Shown here: positions 16,996-25,906 of the stretch, one piece after another | Position numbering within the stretch: the stretch's first letter is position 1 | Layout: the number at the start of each line of letters is the position of its first letter | Source: an uncultured Lachnospiraceae bacterium | Lineage (GTDB): Bacteria; Bacillota; Clostridia; Lachnospirales; Lachnospiraceae | Length of the DNA: 64,000 nucleotides | NCBI GenBank assembly: GCA_902799015.1 | Contig: CADBZI010000004.1 | Location: 1 to 64,000 of the forward strand | Reading direction: 5' to 3' | Program-made: the position numbers and the translations under genes | The notes under the pieces: generated by a model | The model's database searches: none | What the model saw: the letters and a program-made list of their open reading frames with translations, nothing else | What the model was told of the DNA's origin: nothing

Positions 16996-19758
16996 TCAGT
17001 TTTCCAGCAGTTTTGTTTTTTCCAGTCCTTCTGTCGGAAGCTCCTGCGTCTTTGCCGGAAGCAGTACGCCCTCGGTTCTTTCCTCTTCGTCCGCAGTTGC
17101 GTACTCCAGAAGCGCCAGCCCGAGATCCAGAAGCTCCTCTATCCTTGCGTCGTTGTCATCCGCCTTGTCGGCGGCATCTTCTGCCTGGTCCGGACGGATC
17201 AGCTCTTTGACTGCGCTTCCGATCTCCATTATCGTTTCCCATTGCTCCGGTGTTAGGTCAGAGACCGTATCCAGAATGGACTGCGGCTCTGTTTCGGCTT
17301 CCGTTTCCGCATCGTCTGCAGTTGTACTCATTTCCTTCCTTACCATGTTGGCTGCGTTCAGGAAAGGACTCAGGTCGACCCAGCGCTTTCCGATCAGCAC
17401 CGTGGCTCCGTTGATTACCGTCCCCGACTTTGTGATATTCAGCAGTGCGTAGATCGTCGGGCTATTGTCCGTAACGAAGGTGATGTCATCACCGGCACTG
17501 CCGCTCCAGGCCATGCTCTGCTCCACCAGACGCGAGCTTCCGGAGACAAGCGCATCTGTGATCGCGTCGACAATGGCATCTGTATCATCCGACTTCTCCA
17601 GCTGGATCTTATTTCCATCCAGATGAATGCTGTCCAGATAGTCCGACAGGATCCTTCCGATCTTTCCGGCATCTGTGCCATCCTCAAACGCCTGCGCCAG
17701 TATCTGCCCGGCAGTCACGGCAAACTGACCGATCGTCTCCATATTCAACTGAAGAGCCAGCAAAGTCCAGTTCTCATCCTCAAAGGCCGCCGTATCCGGG
17801 AGATCCAGATGAACGATCTTCCTGCCTGCGGGCAGTTTGTCCGGAAGCTCCTTCTGCTCCAGCTTCACCTCTTTGATCAGAGTGTCCAGGCTATCCAGAA
17901 AGGCCTCATTTCCGCTCTCTGCCATCGCCCATCTCATCACGCTGCAGATCTGCGGGTAATCGGTTTCGGGTGTCAGTCCTCCGGCTGTCATCGTCCAGAA
18001 GCAGACGGCATCCTTATAGCTCAGGCCGGCATCCATGCACAGTTTCGCCGCAATATAGTTCAAAAGAGAAGAGTTGCTGTGCACGCCGCCCTGATCATTC
18101 GCGTCATTCGGCGTTTCCGCCTCCGGCCCGTAGAACTTATCCCAGACATAAGCAGGCTGCTGATATGCCACAGGATCGCTCATGTTCCGGATCGGCATCC
18201 CGGTGTTTTCTCCCAGCACCCACCTCGTATCATCGGTCTGGGACAGAATGAGCTCCGTCAGATTCCCCAGGATATCGGACATTGCCTCATTGATCGCCCC
18301 CGGATCATTCTCGTACAGATTGCTGTTCATGATGGTAGAGGTAAAGGTATGTGTGTATTCATGCGCCATGACATCCAGTCCGCGTCCAAGCCCAAGAGGC
18401 TCTCCGGTGCCGGAGTAGGGCGTATATCCAAACATCTGCCAGCCCTGAACCATACCGATGCTGCAGGCATTCTCATAGGGCGTTCCATCGCTGGTGCACA
18501 GACCCTTCAGGATGATCACGTCGTTTCCTTCCCCGTCCGGTCCGAGCCATCCCATATCTGCGTAGAAATCCCATGCATTCAGATAATTGAAGAACATGTA
18601 GAGGTCTTCATTGTCGAAGTTTCCTTCTTCATCGCTCTGAACGATCTCCAGCCTGTGGTTTTCGTCGTAGACAGCCTTCGCAAAGTCTGCCACGGCAATT
18701 CTTCGGACCACATCGCCCAGAAACAGATGTCCTTCCTGATCCCGCATGACGGGAAGAGTCACGGTTTGAACATTGTCATCCAGCCCTTTCAATTCTCCGG
18801 TCCAGACAGCGGCCTCCATGCCGTCAAACACCTTCTGTTTCCGGAATCCGCACAAAGCTTCATCGCCGGCAGGCTCCTCCACCGCAAGACTTTCCAGATA
18901 GTTTCCGGCCAGGTCTGTATAGTTTGCCAGATAGGGATATTCTTCATCCTTATTTACTGTGTAGACGACCCAGCGCAATTCCTCCTGTACTGGCTCTTCG
19001 TCCGGATCATCCAGGGTCAGATCTGCCAGCACACTCGGAGTATAGCGGATCCGGTCCGTATATTCCGGAAGAATCTCAGGCGAAACATCTTGCTCTTCCA
19101 AGGCATTCCGGACGGATGCGATCACATCCTCCTCGCGGGCGACATCCTCTTTTCCGCCGGCTTCCGGATCCAGAGAGCTGAAGAGTGCCGAAACCCTGTT
19201 CCCTTTCACCACAAGCTTCATGGTGCTGCCAGCCACCATCTTACTGTCCGTGATCTGCTGGAACGAATAGATTCTTTCATCATTGATATTCATCTGATGC
19301 CAGAGGCGAAGATCCGCCAGCTCCCCGGCGCCGAGCAAAGAGGCGGCACTGTATGCGGCCCTGTAGGCATCCAGCGCATCAGAAACCTCTCCCAGGGCAT
19401 CAACGGATTCTATCATATAGATCCTTCCGTCATTCTCCAGAATCCGGGCATCCGGATTCGCCGCCAGGATCGCGTCCTGTGTCAGAGCGTTTTCTTTTCC
19501 TTCGCGCTTCTTTTGCGCTACGGCATCATCCCATTCCTGAAGACTCATGCCCATCTCCCGGCGGAGCAACATCTCACGGGTAAGAGACATCCTCGTATCG
19601 GGTTCCCAAACATTTTCGGAAGCAGGATCCAGAGGGATCGCTGCCTCTGTCTGAAGTACTTCGGTCTCGGCTCCTGCCTCGTTTCCAAACGCGGCCGGCG
19701 CTGCAAGCGACAAGGTCATTGCCCCTGTCAGAAGATATGTCAGTAATCTCTTTTTCAT
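16996..19758 (-). CDS. Secreted M4-family (thermolysin-like) metallopeptidase with long C-terminal extension
   Basis: A 920-residue exported protein with a signal peptide (MKKRLLTYLL to about AFGNE) and a propeptide-like region to about 330. The catalytic domain carries zinc motif HEYTH at His466-His470, the third ligand Glu in GAINEAMSDILG, and the active-site His in QGGVHSNSSLLN. These match the M4 family. It would cut proteins outside the cell. The last 250-300 residues, with two coiled acidic stretches (EAETEPQSILD and PDQAEDAADKADD), are not a familiar M4 accessory domain. The ATG follows GAGGAT by 10 bases. Confidence 0.85.
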   Translation of the reverse strand: MKKRLLTYLLTGAMTLSLAAPAAFGNEAGAETEVLQTEAAIPLDPASENVWEPDTRMSLTREMLLRREMGMSLQEWDDAVAQKKREGKENALTQDAILAANPDARILENDGRIYMIESVDALGEVSDALDAYRAAYSAASLLGAGELADLRLWHQMNINDERIYSFQQITDSKMVAGSTMKLVVKGNRVSALFSSLDPEAGGKEDVAREEDVIASVRNALEEQDVSPEILPEYTDRIRYTPSVLADLTLDDPDEEPVQEELRWVVYTVNKDEEYPYLANYTDLAGNYLESLAVEEPAGDEALCGFRKQKVFDGMEAAVWTGELKGLDDNVQTVTLPVMRDQEGHLFLGDVVRRIAVADFAKAVYDENHRLEIVQSDEEGNFDNEDLYMFFNYLNAWDFYADMGWLGPDGEGNDVIILKGLCTSDGTPYENACSIGMVQGWQMFGYTPYSGTGEPLGLGRGLDVMAHEYTHTFTSTIMNSNLYENDPGAINEAMSDILGNLTELILSQTDDTRWVLGENTGMPIRNMSDPVAYQQPAYVWDKFYGPEAETPNDANDQGGVHSNSSLLNYIAAKLCMDAGLSYKDAVCFWTMTAGGLTPETDYPQICSVMRWAMAESGNEAFLDSLDTLIKEVKLEQKELPDKLPAGRKIVHLDLPDTAAFEDENWTLLALQLNMETIGQFAVTAGQILAQAFEDGTDAGKIGRILSDYLDSIHLDGNKIQLEKSDDTDAIVDAITDALVSGSSRLVEQSMAWSGSAGDDITFVTDNSPTIYALLNITKSGTVINGATVLIGKRWVDLSPFLNAANMVRKEMSTTADDAETEAETEPQSILDTVSDLTPEQWETIMEIGSAVKELIRPDQAEDAADKADDNDARIEELLDLGLALLEYATADEEERTEGVLLPAKTQELPTEGLEKTKLLEN

Positions 19759-19788
19759 CGCTTATTATCCTCGTATGATTCTTGAATA

Positions 19789-19819
19789 GTTTCCGTATCA
19801 TGAATGGTTTCCGTATCAT
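19789..19819. repeat. Short direct repeat upstream of the metalloprotease
   Basis: The 13-mer GTTTCCGTATCAT occurs twice, at 19789-19801 and 19807-19819, with an 18-base period. It lies 31-61 bases upstream of the metalloprotease start on the opposite strand. It could be a pair of activator sites; I have no further support. Confidence 0.3.
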
Positions 19820-19939
19820 TGTTTTTGCGGAGCTTTTTTCCGGGCTCCAACCATAGATACGGTCCTTTTTTGATCACGTACAGCGCGAAATGTGATTATT
19901 TCATGAAAAACAGAACCGGAGACGAGGCGATAAAAAATA

Positions 19940-20947
19940 TCATTCCGGGACAAAGAGCAGATCATGGTTGACCGCGGTATAGAACAGCTTTCGGAATTCT
20001 TTTCTTTCTTTTGTTCTCCCCAGGATCCACATGGTTTTGGCAACCACTGCTTCCAGCGTCATATCATAAGACTCCGGAAGATCATAGATGTTCTTTACTG
20101 CATGGCCGACTTCATAGACGGACATATCACTGCCTTCGTTCGGAACCTGGGTCGCCATGACAACAATCTTCCCGGCTGTAATCCACCTGTGAATGGAAGA
20201 CTTGAGACTTCCGTTCCCGTAATCCGGAATTCCGCCGACCCCGAAGGATTCTATGATTAAGGCATCGTACCGGCTCATCAAAGCTTCCGGAATCGTCCCG
20301 TCACTGCCGGGGATCAGACGGTACAAAAACACTTTCTCACCCAAACGGTCTGAAAAGCGTACCTCCTCCGGAGCCGGTTTTCTGTCATCGATATAAAATA
20401 TGATTCTCCGGTCCTGAATCACTGCGATCGGCGGGTAGTTGATGCTTGAGAAAGCGTTATAGCTCTTGGTCCTTTCTTTTTTTGCCCTTGTCCCGGCAAT
20501 CACAGACCCGCCGAAGACAATGCAGACATCATGCGCCCGCGCATCCGCCGCGAACCGGATGCTGTCTGTCAGGTTTGTGCGTGCATCCGTATCGGGCAGG
20601 TCAATCGGCTTCTGAGCCCCCGTGACGACAATTGGCTTTCGGCTGTTCTGAATCAGGTAGGAAAGCGCCGCGGCGGTATAGGCCATGGTGTCTGTCCCGT
20701 GGCACAATACAAATCCGTCATAGGCATCATAGTTTTTCTGTATGAGCTCTGACAAAAGAAGCCAGTGTTTCCAGTAAATATTCGTACTGTCCAGACTGAA
20801 TGGCTGCATCACATCGATCCGGCAGAAGGTCTGCACCTCCGGAACATAGGAGAGAAGGTCATCGGCGCAGATCCGGGGAGACAATCCGGCGTCGGTGGAT
20901 CTGGATGCAATGGTTCCGCCTGTGGCGATCAGAAGTATATGCTTCAT
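19940..20947 (-). CDS. ansA: L-asparaginase (type I, bacterial)
   Basis: A 335-residue cytoplasmic enzyme that hydrolyses asparagine to aspartate and ammonia. Both threonine nucleophile motifs are present: ATGGTIAS at the N-terminus and CHGTDTMAYTAA near residue 85. The absence of a signal peptide points to the cytoplasmic type. The ATG at 20947 is preceded by AGGAGGAG. It stands 181 bases upstream of the metalloprotease on the same strand, which would link extracellular proteolysis with amino-acid use if they are co-transcribed. A divergent promoter for the HypB unit lies in the 340-base gap before it. Confidence 0.92.
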   Translation of the reverse strand: MKHILLIATGGTIASRSTDAGLSPRICADDLLSYVPEVQTFCRIDVMQPFSLDSTNIYWKHWLLLSELIQKNYDAYDGFVLCHGTDTMAYTAAALSYLIQNSRKPIVVTGAQKPIDLPDTDARTNLTDSIRFAADARAHDVCIVFGGSVIAGTRAKKERTKSYNAFSSINYPPIAVIQDRRIIFYIDDRKPAPEEVRFSDRLGEKVFLYRLIPGSDGTIPEALMSRYDALIIESFGVGGIPDYGNGSLKSSIHRWITAGKIVVMATQVPNEGSDMSVYEVGHAVKNIYDLPESYDMTLEAVVAKTMWILGRTKERKEFRKLFYTAVNHDLLFVPE

Positions 20948-21144
20948 ATCGATTCTCCTCCTGGTTCTCCATTTTGTTCAGAAGAATGCAGAAACGGCCC
21001 TTTCAGGTATGCCATTTGCATCCTTGAATCAGATTTTACCACAGGATCCTGGTTTTTCACTGTTTTGGAACAATCTTCCCGGAAAACAGCAAAATCAGGA
21101 GCGGTCCGGGCATAAATGATTCCAACAGAGGCAGCTTCAGATGG

Positions 21145-21150
21145 TATAAT
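21145..21150 (+). promoter_or_regulatory. -10 box for the hypB leader
   Basis: A consensus TATAAT at 21145-21150 precedes the structured leader; the -35 region (TTCCAA near 21120) is weak, which would suit an activated promoter. Confidence 0.5.
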
Positions 21151-21165
21151 CATAGTATGATCACA

Positions 21166-21226
21166 GCGCCAAAAGCCTGGCCTCCACGCATGCCTGCACG
21201 CGGTGGAGGAAAGGGTGTGTTGGCGC
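21166..21226 (+). promoter_or_regulatory. Structured leader RNA upstream of hypB, possible riboswitch
   Basis: An outer stem GCGCCAA (21166-21172) / TTGGCGC (21220-21226) encloses an inner stem CCTCCAC (21181-21187) / GTGGAGG (21203-21209), which can continue by two pairs past a bulged G. The unpaired segments AAAGCCTGG and AAAGGGTGTG flank the inner stem. It sits just after a TATAAT box and 61 bases before the hypB start, in an otherwise empty gap. A molybdenum-cofactor type RNA is one candidate given the molybdenum genes later in the window, but I cannot confirm any family by eye. Confidence 0.45.
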
Positions 21227-21287
21227 GCCTCTGAATGAGTGCGTAGTGGAGGATCAACAGCTACAGATGCGGAGAACGGGAAGAACG

Positions 21288-21956
21288 ATGGAAGAAAAAC
21301 GTGTGCGCGTGATCGAGATTAAGAAAAGCGTGTTCGAAAACAATGACAGACAGGCGGATCAGCTGAGACAGGAACTCAGGGAAAAGGGAATCTTTCTGCT
21401 GAATCTGATGTCTTCGCCCGGCTCGGGAAAGACAACCACTTTGACCCGGACGATTGAGGCCCTGCGCGGCCGCTTTCGGATCGCGGTGATGGAAGCGGAC
21501 ATCGATTCTGATATTGATGCCAGGAAGATCGCCGCATTGGGCGTGGAGACTGTTCAGCTTCATACCGGAGGCATGTGTCATCTTGACGCAGGGATGACCA
21601 GACAGGGAATTGAGGAACTGACATCCGGCCACATCGATATTGCCATCCTGGAGAATGTCGGCAATCTGGTGTGTCCCGCGGAGTTTGACACCGGCGCTGC
21701 CAGGAATGCGATGATTCTGTCGGTTCCGGAGGGGGATGACAAGCCTCTGAAGTATCCTCTGATGTTTCAGGTGTGTGATGTGGTGCTGATCAACAAGATG
21801 GATGTGCTGCCGTATTTTGATTTTGATCTGGAAAGGTGCAGGGAGAATATCGCAAAGAGAAATCCAAAGGCCAAAGTATTCCCGATCTGCGCGAAAACGG
21901 GAGAAGGGATCGAGGCCTGGGCCGAATGGCTTGCACAGCAGGCGGGCAGCTTCTGA
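21288..21956 (+). CDS. hypB: HypB-like nickel-insertion GTPase
   Basis: A 222-residue G3E-type GTPase. The P-loop SSPGSGKTT, EADIDSDIDARK, the nickel/zinc region HTGGMCHLDAGM, LENVGNLVCPAEFD and the specificity motif NKMD are all present. HypB hydrolyses GTP to drive nickel delivery to [NiFe] hydrogenase, and HypB relatives serve other nickel enzymes. No N-terminal histidine or CxxCGC metal store is seen. The start is uncertain: I use the ATG at 21288, but an ATG at 21267 and a GTG at 21246 are in frame. It forms one unit with the flavoprotein and HypA that follow. Confidence 0.85.
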   Translation: MEEKRVRVIEIKKSVFENNDRQADQLRQELREKGIFLLNLMSSPGSGKTTTLTRTIEALRGRFRIAVMEADIDSDIDARKIAALGVETVQLHTGGMCHLDAGMTRQGIEELTSGHIDIAILENVGNLVCPAEFDTGAARNAMILSVPEGDDKPLKYPLMFQVCDVVLINKMDVLPYFDFDLERCRENIAKRNPKAKVFPICAKTGEGIEAWAEWLAQQAGSF

Positions 21957-22020
21957 AAGAGTGCCGGGGACAGAATGAAAAACCGGGCATAGACAGAGAA
22001 AGAAAAGGAGAGAGCATTTC

Positions 22021-24816
22021 ATGGCAGGAAAAGATCCGAAATATCCGCTGCGGCCGGAAGGCGCAGACGTCAGCGGCCCGATGAAGGAATCGATCGCCGC
22101 GCTTGGCAAGCTGATTACGGACCGGATTCCGATCAAGCTTGGGCTGAAGAAGGTGACAAAGGATGATCCGGAGTACTGGGCCGTCCGCATATTGTGCGAT
22201 GACGACGAGAAGATTGCCCAGTTCGTGATCGACAATTTCCGGCAGATCCGCAAGCCGAAGACATTTGCCCAGCTGAAGGCTTCTTCCGGGCTGTCTGATG
22301 AAGAGCTTACCCGCATTCTTGACCGGATCTCCTACACCGGGCTGGTGGAGTACAACTGGGAAAATGAGCAGCATGAGAAGCAGTGGGTGCTGCCCATGTT
22401 TGTTCCGGGTTCGGGTGAATTCTCGAATATGAATCTGGACCTGATCGACGAGCATCCGGAACTGGGAATGTTCTTTGAGCACATGACGAGGCTTCCTCTG
22501 GAGAAGGTGACCCCGATGGTGCCGCCCGGAGGCGCCGGCATCGGGATGCATGTCATACCGGTTCAGAAGGAAGTGGATATGTGCAGCGAGTCCGTCAGCA
22601 TTGAGAAGATCTCACACTGGCTGGATAAGTATGACGGGAAGTATGCCGCCTCCCCCTGTTCCTGCCGGCGCAGCAGGATGACCTATGAGGAGGGCTGCGG
22701 AGATGATTTTCATGACTGGTGTATTGCCATCGGGGATATGGCAGACTATGTCGTGCAGACAGGCAAGGGCGGGCGCTACATCACGCGGGAGGAAGCGCTT
22801 GAGATCCTGCGCAAGGGAGAGGAGAACGGCTTTGTTCACCAGATCACGAATATAGACGGAGAGGACAAGATCTTTGCCATCTGCAACTGCAACGTCAACG
22901 TCTGTTATGCGCTGAGAACCTCTCAGCTTTTCAATACCCCGAATATGTCGCGCAGCGCGTATGCAGCACATATCGATAAGAATAAATGTGTTGCCTGCGG
23001 AAGATGTGTGGAAGTATGTCCTGCCGGCGCTCTCAGCCTGGGACAGAAGCTGTGCAGGAAAAACGGGGAGGCTGTCAAGTATCCCAAGGCGCTGCTTCCC
23101 ACGGACAAACCCTGGAGCAAGGAGGACTGGGACTGGGATTACCGGGACAACAACCGGATCGAGACGCATGAATCCGGAACCGCTCCCTGCAAGAGCGCCT
23201 GTCCTGCCCATATTGCGGTGCAGGGCTACCTGAAGCTTGCCGCGCAGGGCCGGTATACAGACGCGCTGGCTCTCATCAAGAAGAACAATCCGCTTCCTGC
23301 GGTGTGCGGACATATCTGCAACCGCCGCTGTGAGGATGCCTGCACCAGAGGAAGCATCGACAGGGCTGTTGCGATTGATGAGGTTAAGAAGTTTATTGCC
23401 ATGCAGGATCTGGACGCGGAGACCCGGTATATCCCTCCGAAGATCATTCCGAGAGTACAGGGAGAGTTCGGGGAGAAGATCGCAATCATCGGAGCCGGTC
23501 CTGCAGGACTGTCCTGTGCCTACTATCTGGCGGAGAAAGGATACCGTCCCACTGTATTTGACCGCAATGAGAAGCCCGGCGGCATGCTGGTCTACGGCAT
23601 TCCGTCCTACAAGCTGGAGAAGAATGTGATCGATGCGGAGATTGATATCATCCGTCAGCTCGGAGTGGAATTCAGATGCGGCGTGGAAGTGGGGAAGGAT
23701 ATCACGATCGGGGAACTTCGCAAAGAAGGGTACAAGGCATTCTATATCGCGATCGGCTGTCAGGGCGGCAGATCGGTCGGCGTGAAAGGCGAAGAAGGTC
23801 CGGGTGTGATCAGCGCGGTGGATTTTCTGAGAGAGATCAACGCGCGGGAATCCTATGACTTTGGGGGAGACGTCGTGATCATCGGCGGCGGCAATGTTGC
23901 CATTGACTGTTCGCGGGATGCCGTACGCGCCGGTGCGGAGCATGTTTATCAGTATTCTCTTGAGACCCGGGAGACCATGCCCGCATCCGCGGACGAAATC
24001 GAAGAAGCACTGAAGGATGGTGTCGTCCTGAACGGAGGCTGGGGACCGAAGGAGATTCTGCGGGACGACCACGGTGCGGTGAAAGGCATCGTATTAAAGC
24101 GCTGTATCAGCGTGAAGGACCAGGAGGGACGCTTCCGTCCGCAGTATGATGAGAATGAGACGGTAACGGTTCCCTGCAAGGCTGTGGTACTGGCCGTGGG
24201 ACAGTCCATTGTCTGGGGAGATCTCCTCGCGGGAACCAATGTCAAGCTCGGAGCCGGGATGGGCGCTCTGTGTGATCCGGTCACTTATCAGACTGCCGAG
24301 CCGGACATCTTTGTGGGCGGTGATGTGTATACCGGCCCCAGGTTTGTGATTGATGCCATTGCGGCGGGCAAGGAGGCGGCCATATCGCTGCATCGGTTTG
24401 TACAGCCGCATACCTCGCTCACAATCGGAAGAAACCCGAATTATTACCGGGAGCTTGACAAAGATGACATCCTTGTGGAGAGCTACGACAACAGCTCCAG
24501 ACAGATCCCGGGTACAGACAGATCAAAGACGCGTTCTTTCCGGGATGCGAAGCTTCCCTTCACAAAGGAGCAGGTTGCGAAGGAAACCGGACGCTGTCTT
24601 TCCTGCGGCGCAACAATCGTTGACGAGAATCAGTGCGTTGGCTGCGGCCTGTGCACGACCCGGTGTGAATTTGATGCAATCCATCTGCATCGCGACAATC
24701 CGGAGTGCTCCACGATGAGAAAGAGCGAGGACAAGCTGAAGTATGTCCTTCCCTACGGAATGAAACAGGCCATCAAGGTTCGCTTCAAAGGCAGGAAGGA
24801 ACCGGAATGGCGCTGA
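22021..24816 (+). CDS. FAD/NAD(P)-binding Fe-S oxidoreductase, GltD-like, with N-terminal Fe-S/helical domain
   Basis: A 931-residue protein. The first 290 residues are a distinct domain with a winged-helix-like start and a Cys-rich patch (PCSCRRSRMTYEEGCGDD, later CNCNVNVCYA). A ferredoxin motif CVACGRCVEVCP follows near 330. The GltD-like core has SACPAHIAVQGYL, CGHICNRRCEDAC, an FAD Rossmann motif IIGAGPAGLSCAYYLA and an NAD(P) motif IIGGGNVAIDCSRD. The tail has CLSCG and CVGCGLCTTRCEF. It would shuttle electrons between NAD(P)H and Fe-S partners. It lies between hypB and hypA with a strong AAGGAGAG site. The substrate is not deducible. It is not YgfK, whose N-terminus differs. Confidence 0.8.
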   Translation: MAGKDPKYPLRPEGADVSGPMKESIAALGKLITDRIPIKLGLKKVTKDDPEYWAVRILCDDDEKIAQFVIDNFRQIRKPKTFAQLKASSGLSDEELTRILDRISYTGLVEYNWENEQHEKQWVLPMFVPGSGEFSNMNLDLIDEHPELGMFFEHMTRLPLEKVTPMVPPGGAGIGMHVIPVQKEVDMCSESVSIEKISHWLDKYDGKYAASPCSCRRSRMTYEEGCGDDFHDWCIAIGDMADYVVQTGKGGRYITREEALEILRKGEENGFVHQITNIDGEDKIFAICNCNVNVCYALRTSQLFNTPNMSRSAYAAHIDKNKCVACGRCVEVCPAGALSLGQKLCRKNGEAVKYPKALLPTDKPWSKEDWDWDYRDNNRIETHESGTAPCKSACPAHIAVQGYLKLAAQGRYTDALALIKKNNPLPAVCGHICNRRCEDACTRGSIDRAVAIDEVKKFIAMQDLDAETRYIPPKIIPRVQGEFGEKIAIIGAGPAGLSCAYYLAEKGYRPTVFDRNEKPGGMLVYGIPSYKLEKNVIDAEIDIIRQLGVEFRCGVEVGKDITIGELRKEGYKAFYIAIGCQGGRSVGVKGEEGPGVISAVDFLREINARESYDFGGDVVIIGGGNVAIDCSRDAVRAGAEHVYQYSLETRETMPASADEIEEALKDGVVLNGGWGPKEILRDDHGAVKGIVLKRCISVKDQEGRFRPQYDENETVTVPCKAVVLAVGQSIVWGDLLAGTNVKLGAGMGALCDPVTYQTAEPDIFVGGDVYTGPRFVIDAIAAGKEAAISLHRFVQPHTSLTIGRNPNYYRELDKDDILVESYDNSSRQIPGTDRSKTRSFRDAKLPFTKEQVAKETGRCLSCGATIVDENQCVGCGLCTTRCEFDAIHLHRDNPECSTMRKSEDKLKYVLPYGMKQAIKVRFKGRKEPEWR

Positions 24817-24870
24817 GCAGTCAGATTCCGGAAAGCCGCCTTGCCCTGCGTCAGCAGACAGGAGAGGAAG

Positions 24871-25224
24871 ATGCATGAATTGAGCGTGGTTTTCTACATT
24901 ATCGATGAGGTGAAGGAGGTGGCGGCCGCAAACGATGTGTCCGAAATCTCCAAAGTCACCCTGCAGCTCGGCGAGGTGTCTACCGTCATTCCTTCGTATC
25001 TGAAGGATTGCTGGAAGTGGGCAAGCGCAAAGCACAGACTGCTGGAGACGGCTGAACTTGAGATTGAACCGATCCGGGCGCTCACCTACTGTGATGACTG
25101 CGGGAAACTGTATCCTACGCTCCGATTCGGAAAAACCTGTCCGAACTGCGGCTCCGGTCGTACCTGGCTGAAGCAGGGGCAGGAGTTTCTCATCAAAGAG
25201 ATCGAATGCGCTGCCCGTGATTGA
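24871..25224 (+). CDS. hypA: HypA-like nickel metallochaperone
   Basis: A 117-residue protein beginning MHELS, the conserved HypA start in which His2 binds nickel. The zinc site has two CxxC pairs, YCDDCG and CPNCGS. HypA hands nickel to HypB during [NiFe] enzyme maturation. The ATG at 24871 has AGGAGAGGAAG just upstream; the longer frame from 24841 is not supported. It closes the HypB-flavoprotein-HypA unit, and its stop codon overlaps the promoter of the next operon. Confidence 0.92.
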   Translation: MHELSVVFYIIDEVKEVAAANDVSEISKVTLQLGEVSTVIPSYLKDCWKWASAKHRLLETAELEIEPIRALTYCDDCGKLYPTLRFGKTCPNCGSGRTWLKQGQEFLIKEIECAARD

Positions 25225-25249
25225 GGCAATGCCTGATTTCAGATATAAT
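25221..25249 (+). promoter_or_regulatory. Promoter of the envelope operon
   Basis: TTGAGG (25221-25226), 17 bases, TATAAT (25244-25249), with a second TATAAT at 25254-25259. It overlaps the hypA stop codon and is the only good promoter before the HdeD-like gene. Confidence 0.65.
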
Positions 25250-25345
25250 ATATTATAATTGTCATTCTTTGTGAGACAGACTGGCGGCGGCTTCCGCCGG
25301 ATCTCTTTTGACGGAGAACAGAAAACCCTTAAGGAGGGAATATGT

Positions 25346-25894
25346 ATGATTGTTCAGGCACTTGACAAGATTAAGCAACAGACAATTATCTCATCCCTGT
25401 TATTGATGATTGTCGGACTTGTCATGCTGATCATACCGGTTCAGCATGACGGGATACTGGTAGAGATCCTGGGGTATATTATTCTGCTTGTGGGCGGAGT
25501 GATGATATGGAATTTTATCGGGGGAGAGAAGAAGCTGTCTGCCTGGATTCTGTTTACGGCGGCGCTTCTGCTGGTCGTACTCGGACTGTTTATTCTTCTG
25601 TCCGGGGATGATATTCTGACAGTCCTCAGCGTGCTGTTCGGAATCCTTCTGATCGTGGACGGCCTGCACAGTACAGCCCACGCATGGATGTATGCGCGCA
25701 GATCCGGGAAAAAGTGGTGGTGGATTCTGCTGATTCTGAGTATTTCGCTGATCGTGGCCGGCATTGTGATCCTCAATAATCCGTGGTGGGATGCGGCGCA
25801 TTCCTTTGTGAAAGTGATTGGAGGCGTCATGCTTTATGCAGCTTGTGTCGGCGTGATCAGACTGATTCTGGTCTGGCCGATTCGGTCAAAGTAA
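25346..25894 (+). CDS. HdeD-like (DUF308) integral membrane protein
   Basis: A 182-residue membrane protein with about six hydrophobic segments and the repeating LLLMIVGLVMLIIP / VLFGILLIVDG pattern of the HdeD/DUF308 family. HdeD in enterobacteria is linked to acid resistance; the function of Firmicutes members is open. The ATG at 25346 follows a near-perfect AAGGAGGG by 7 bases. It is the first gene of a same-strand run in which a UbiB-like gene starts 12 bases downstream. The WWWILLILSIS and NNPWW stretches are conserved-looking loop motifs. Confidence 0.8.
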   Translation: MIVQALDKIKQQTIISSLLLMIVGLVMLIIPVQHDGILVEILGYIILLVGGVMIWNFIGGEKKLSAWILFTAALLLVVLGLFILLSGDDILTVLSVLFGILLIVDGLHSTAHAWMYARRSGKKWWWILLILSISLIVAGIVILNNPWWDAAHSFVKVIGGVMLYAACVGVIRLILVWPIRSK

Positions 25895-25906
25895 GGGGGC
25901 CTGGAG

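Noticed and set aside
17623..19746. 707-codon open frame on the plus strand
   Set aside because: Mirror frame of the metalloprotease gene, which carries HEYTH; no recognisable domain in the mirror.
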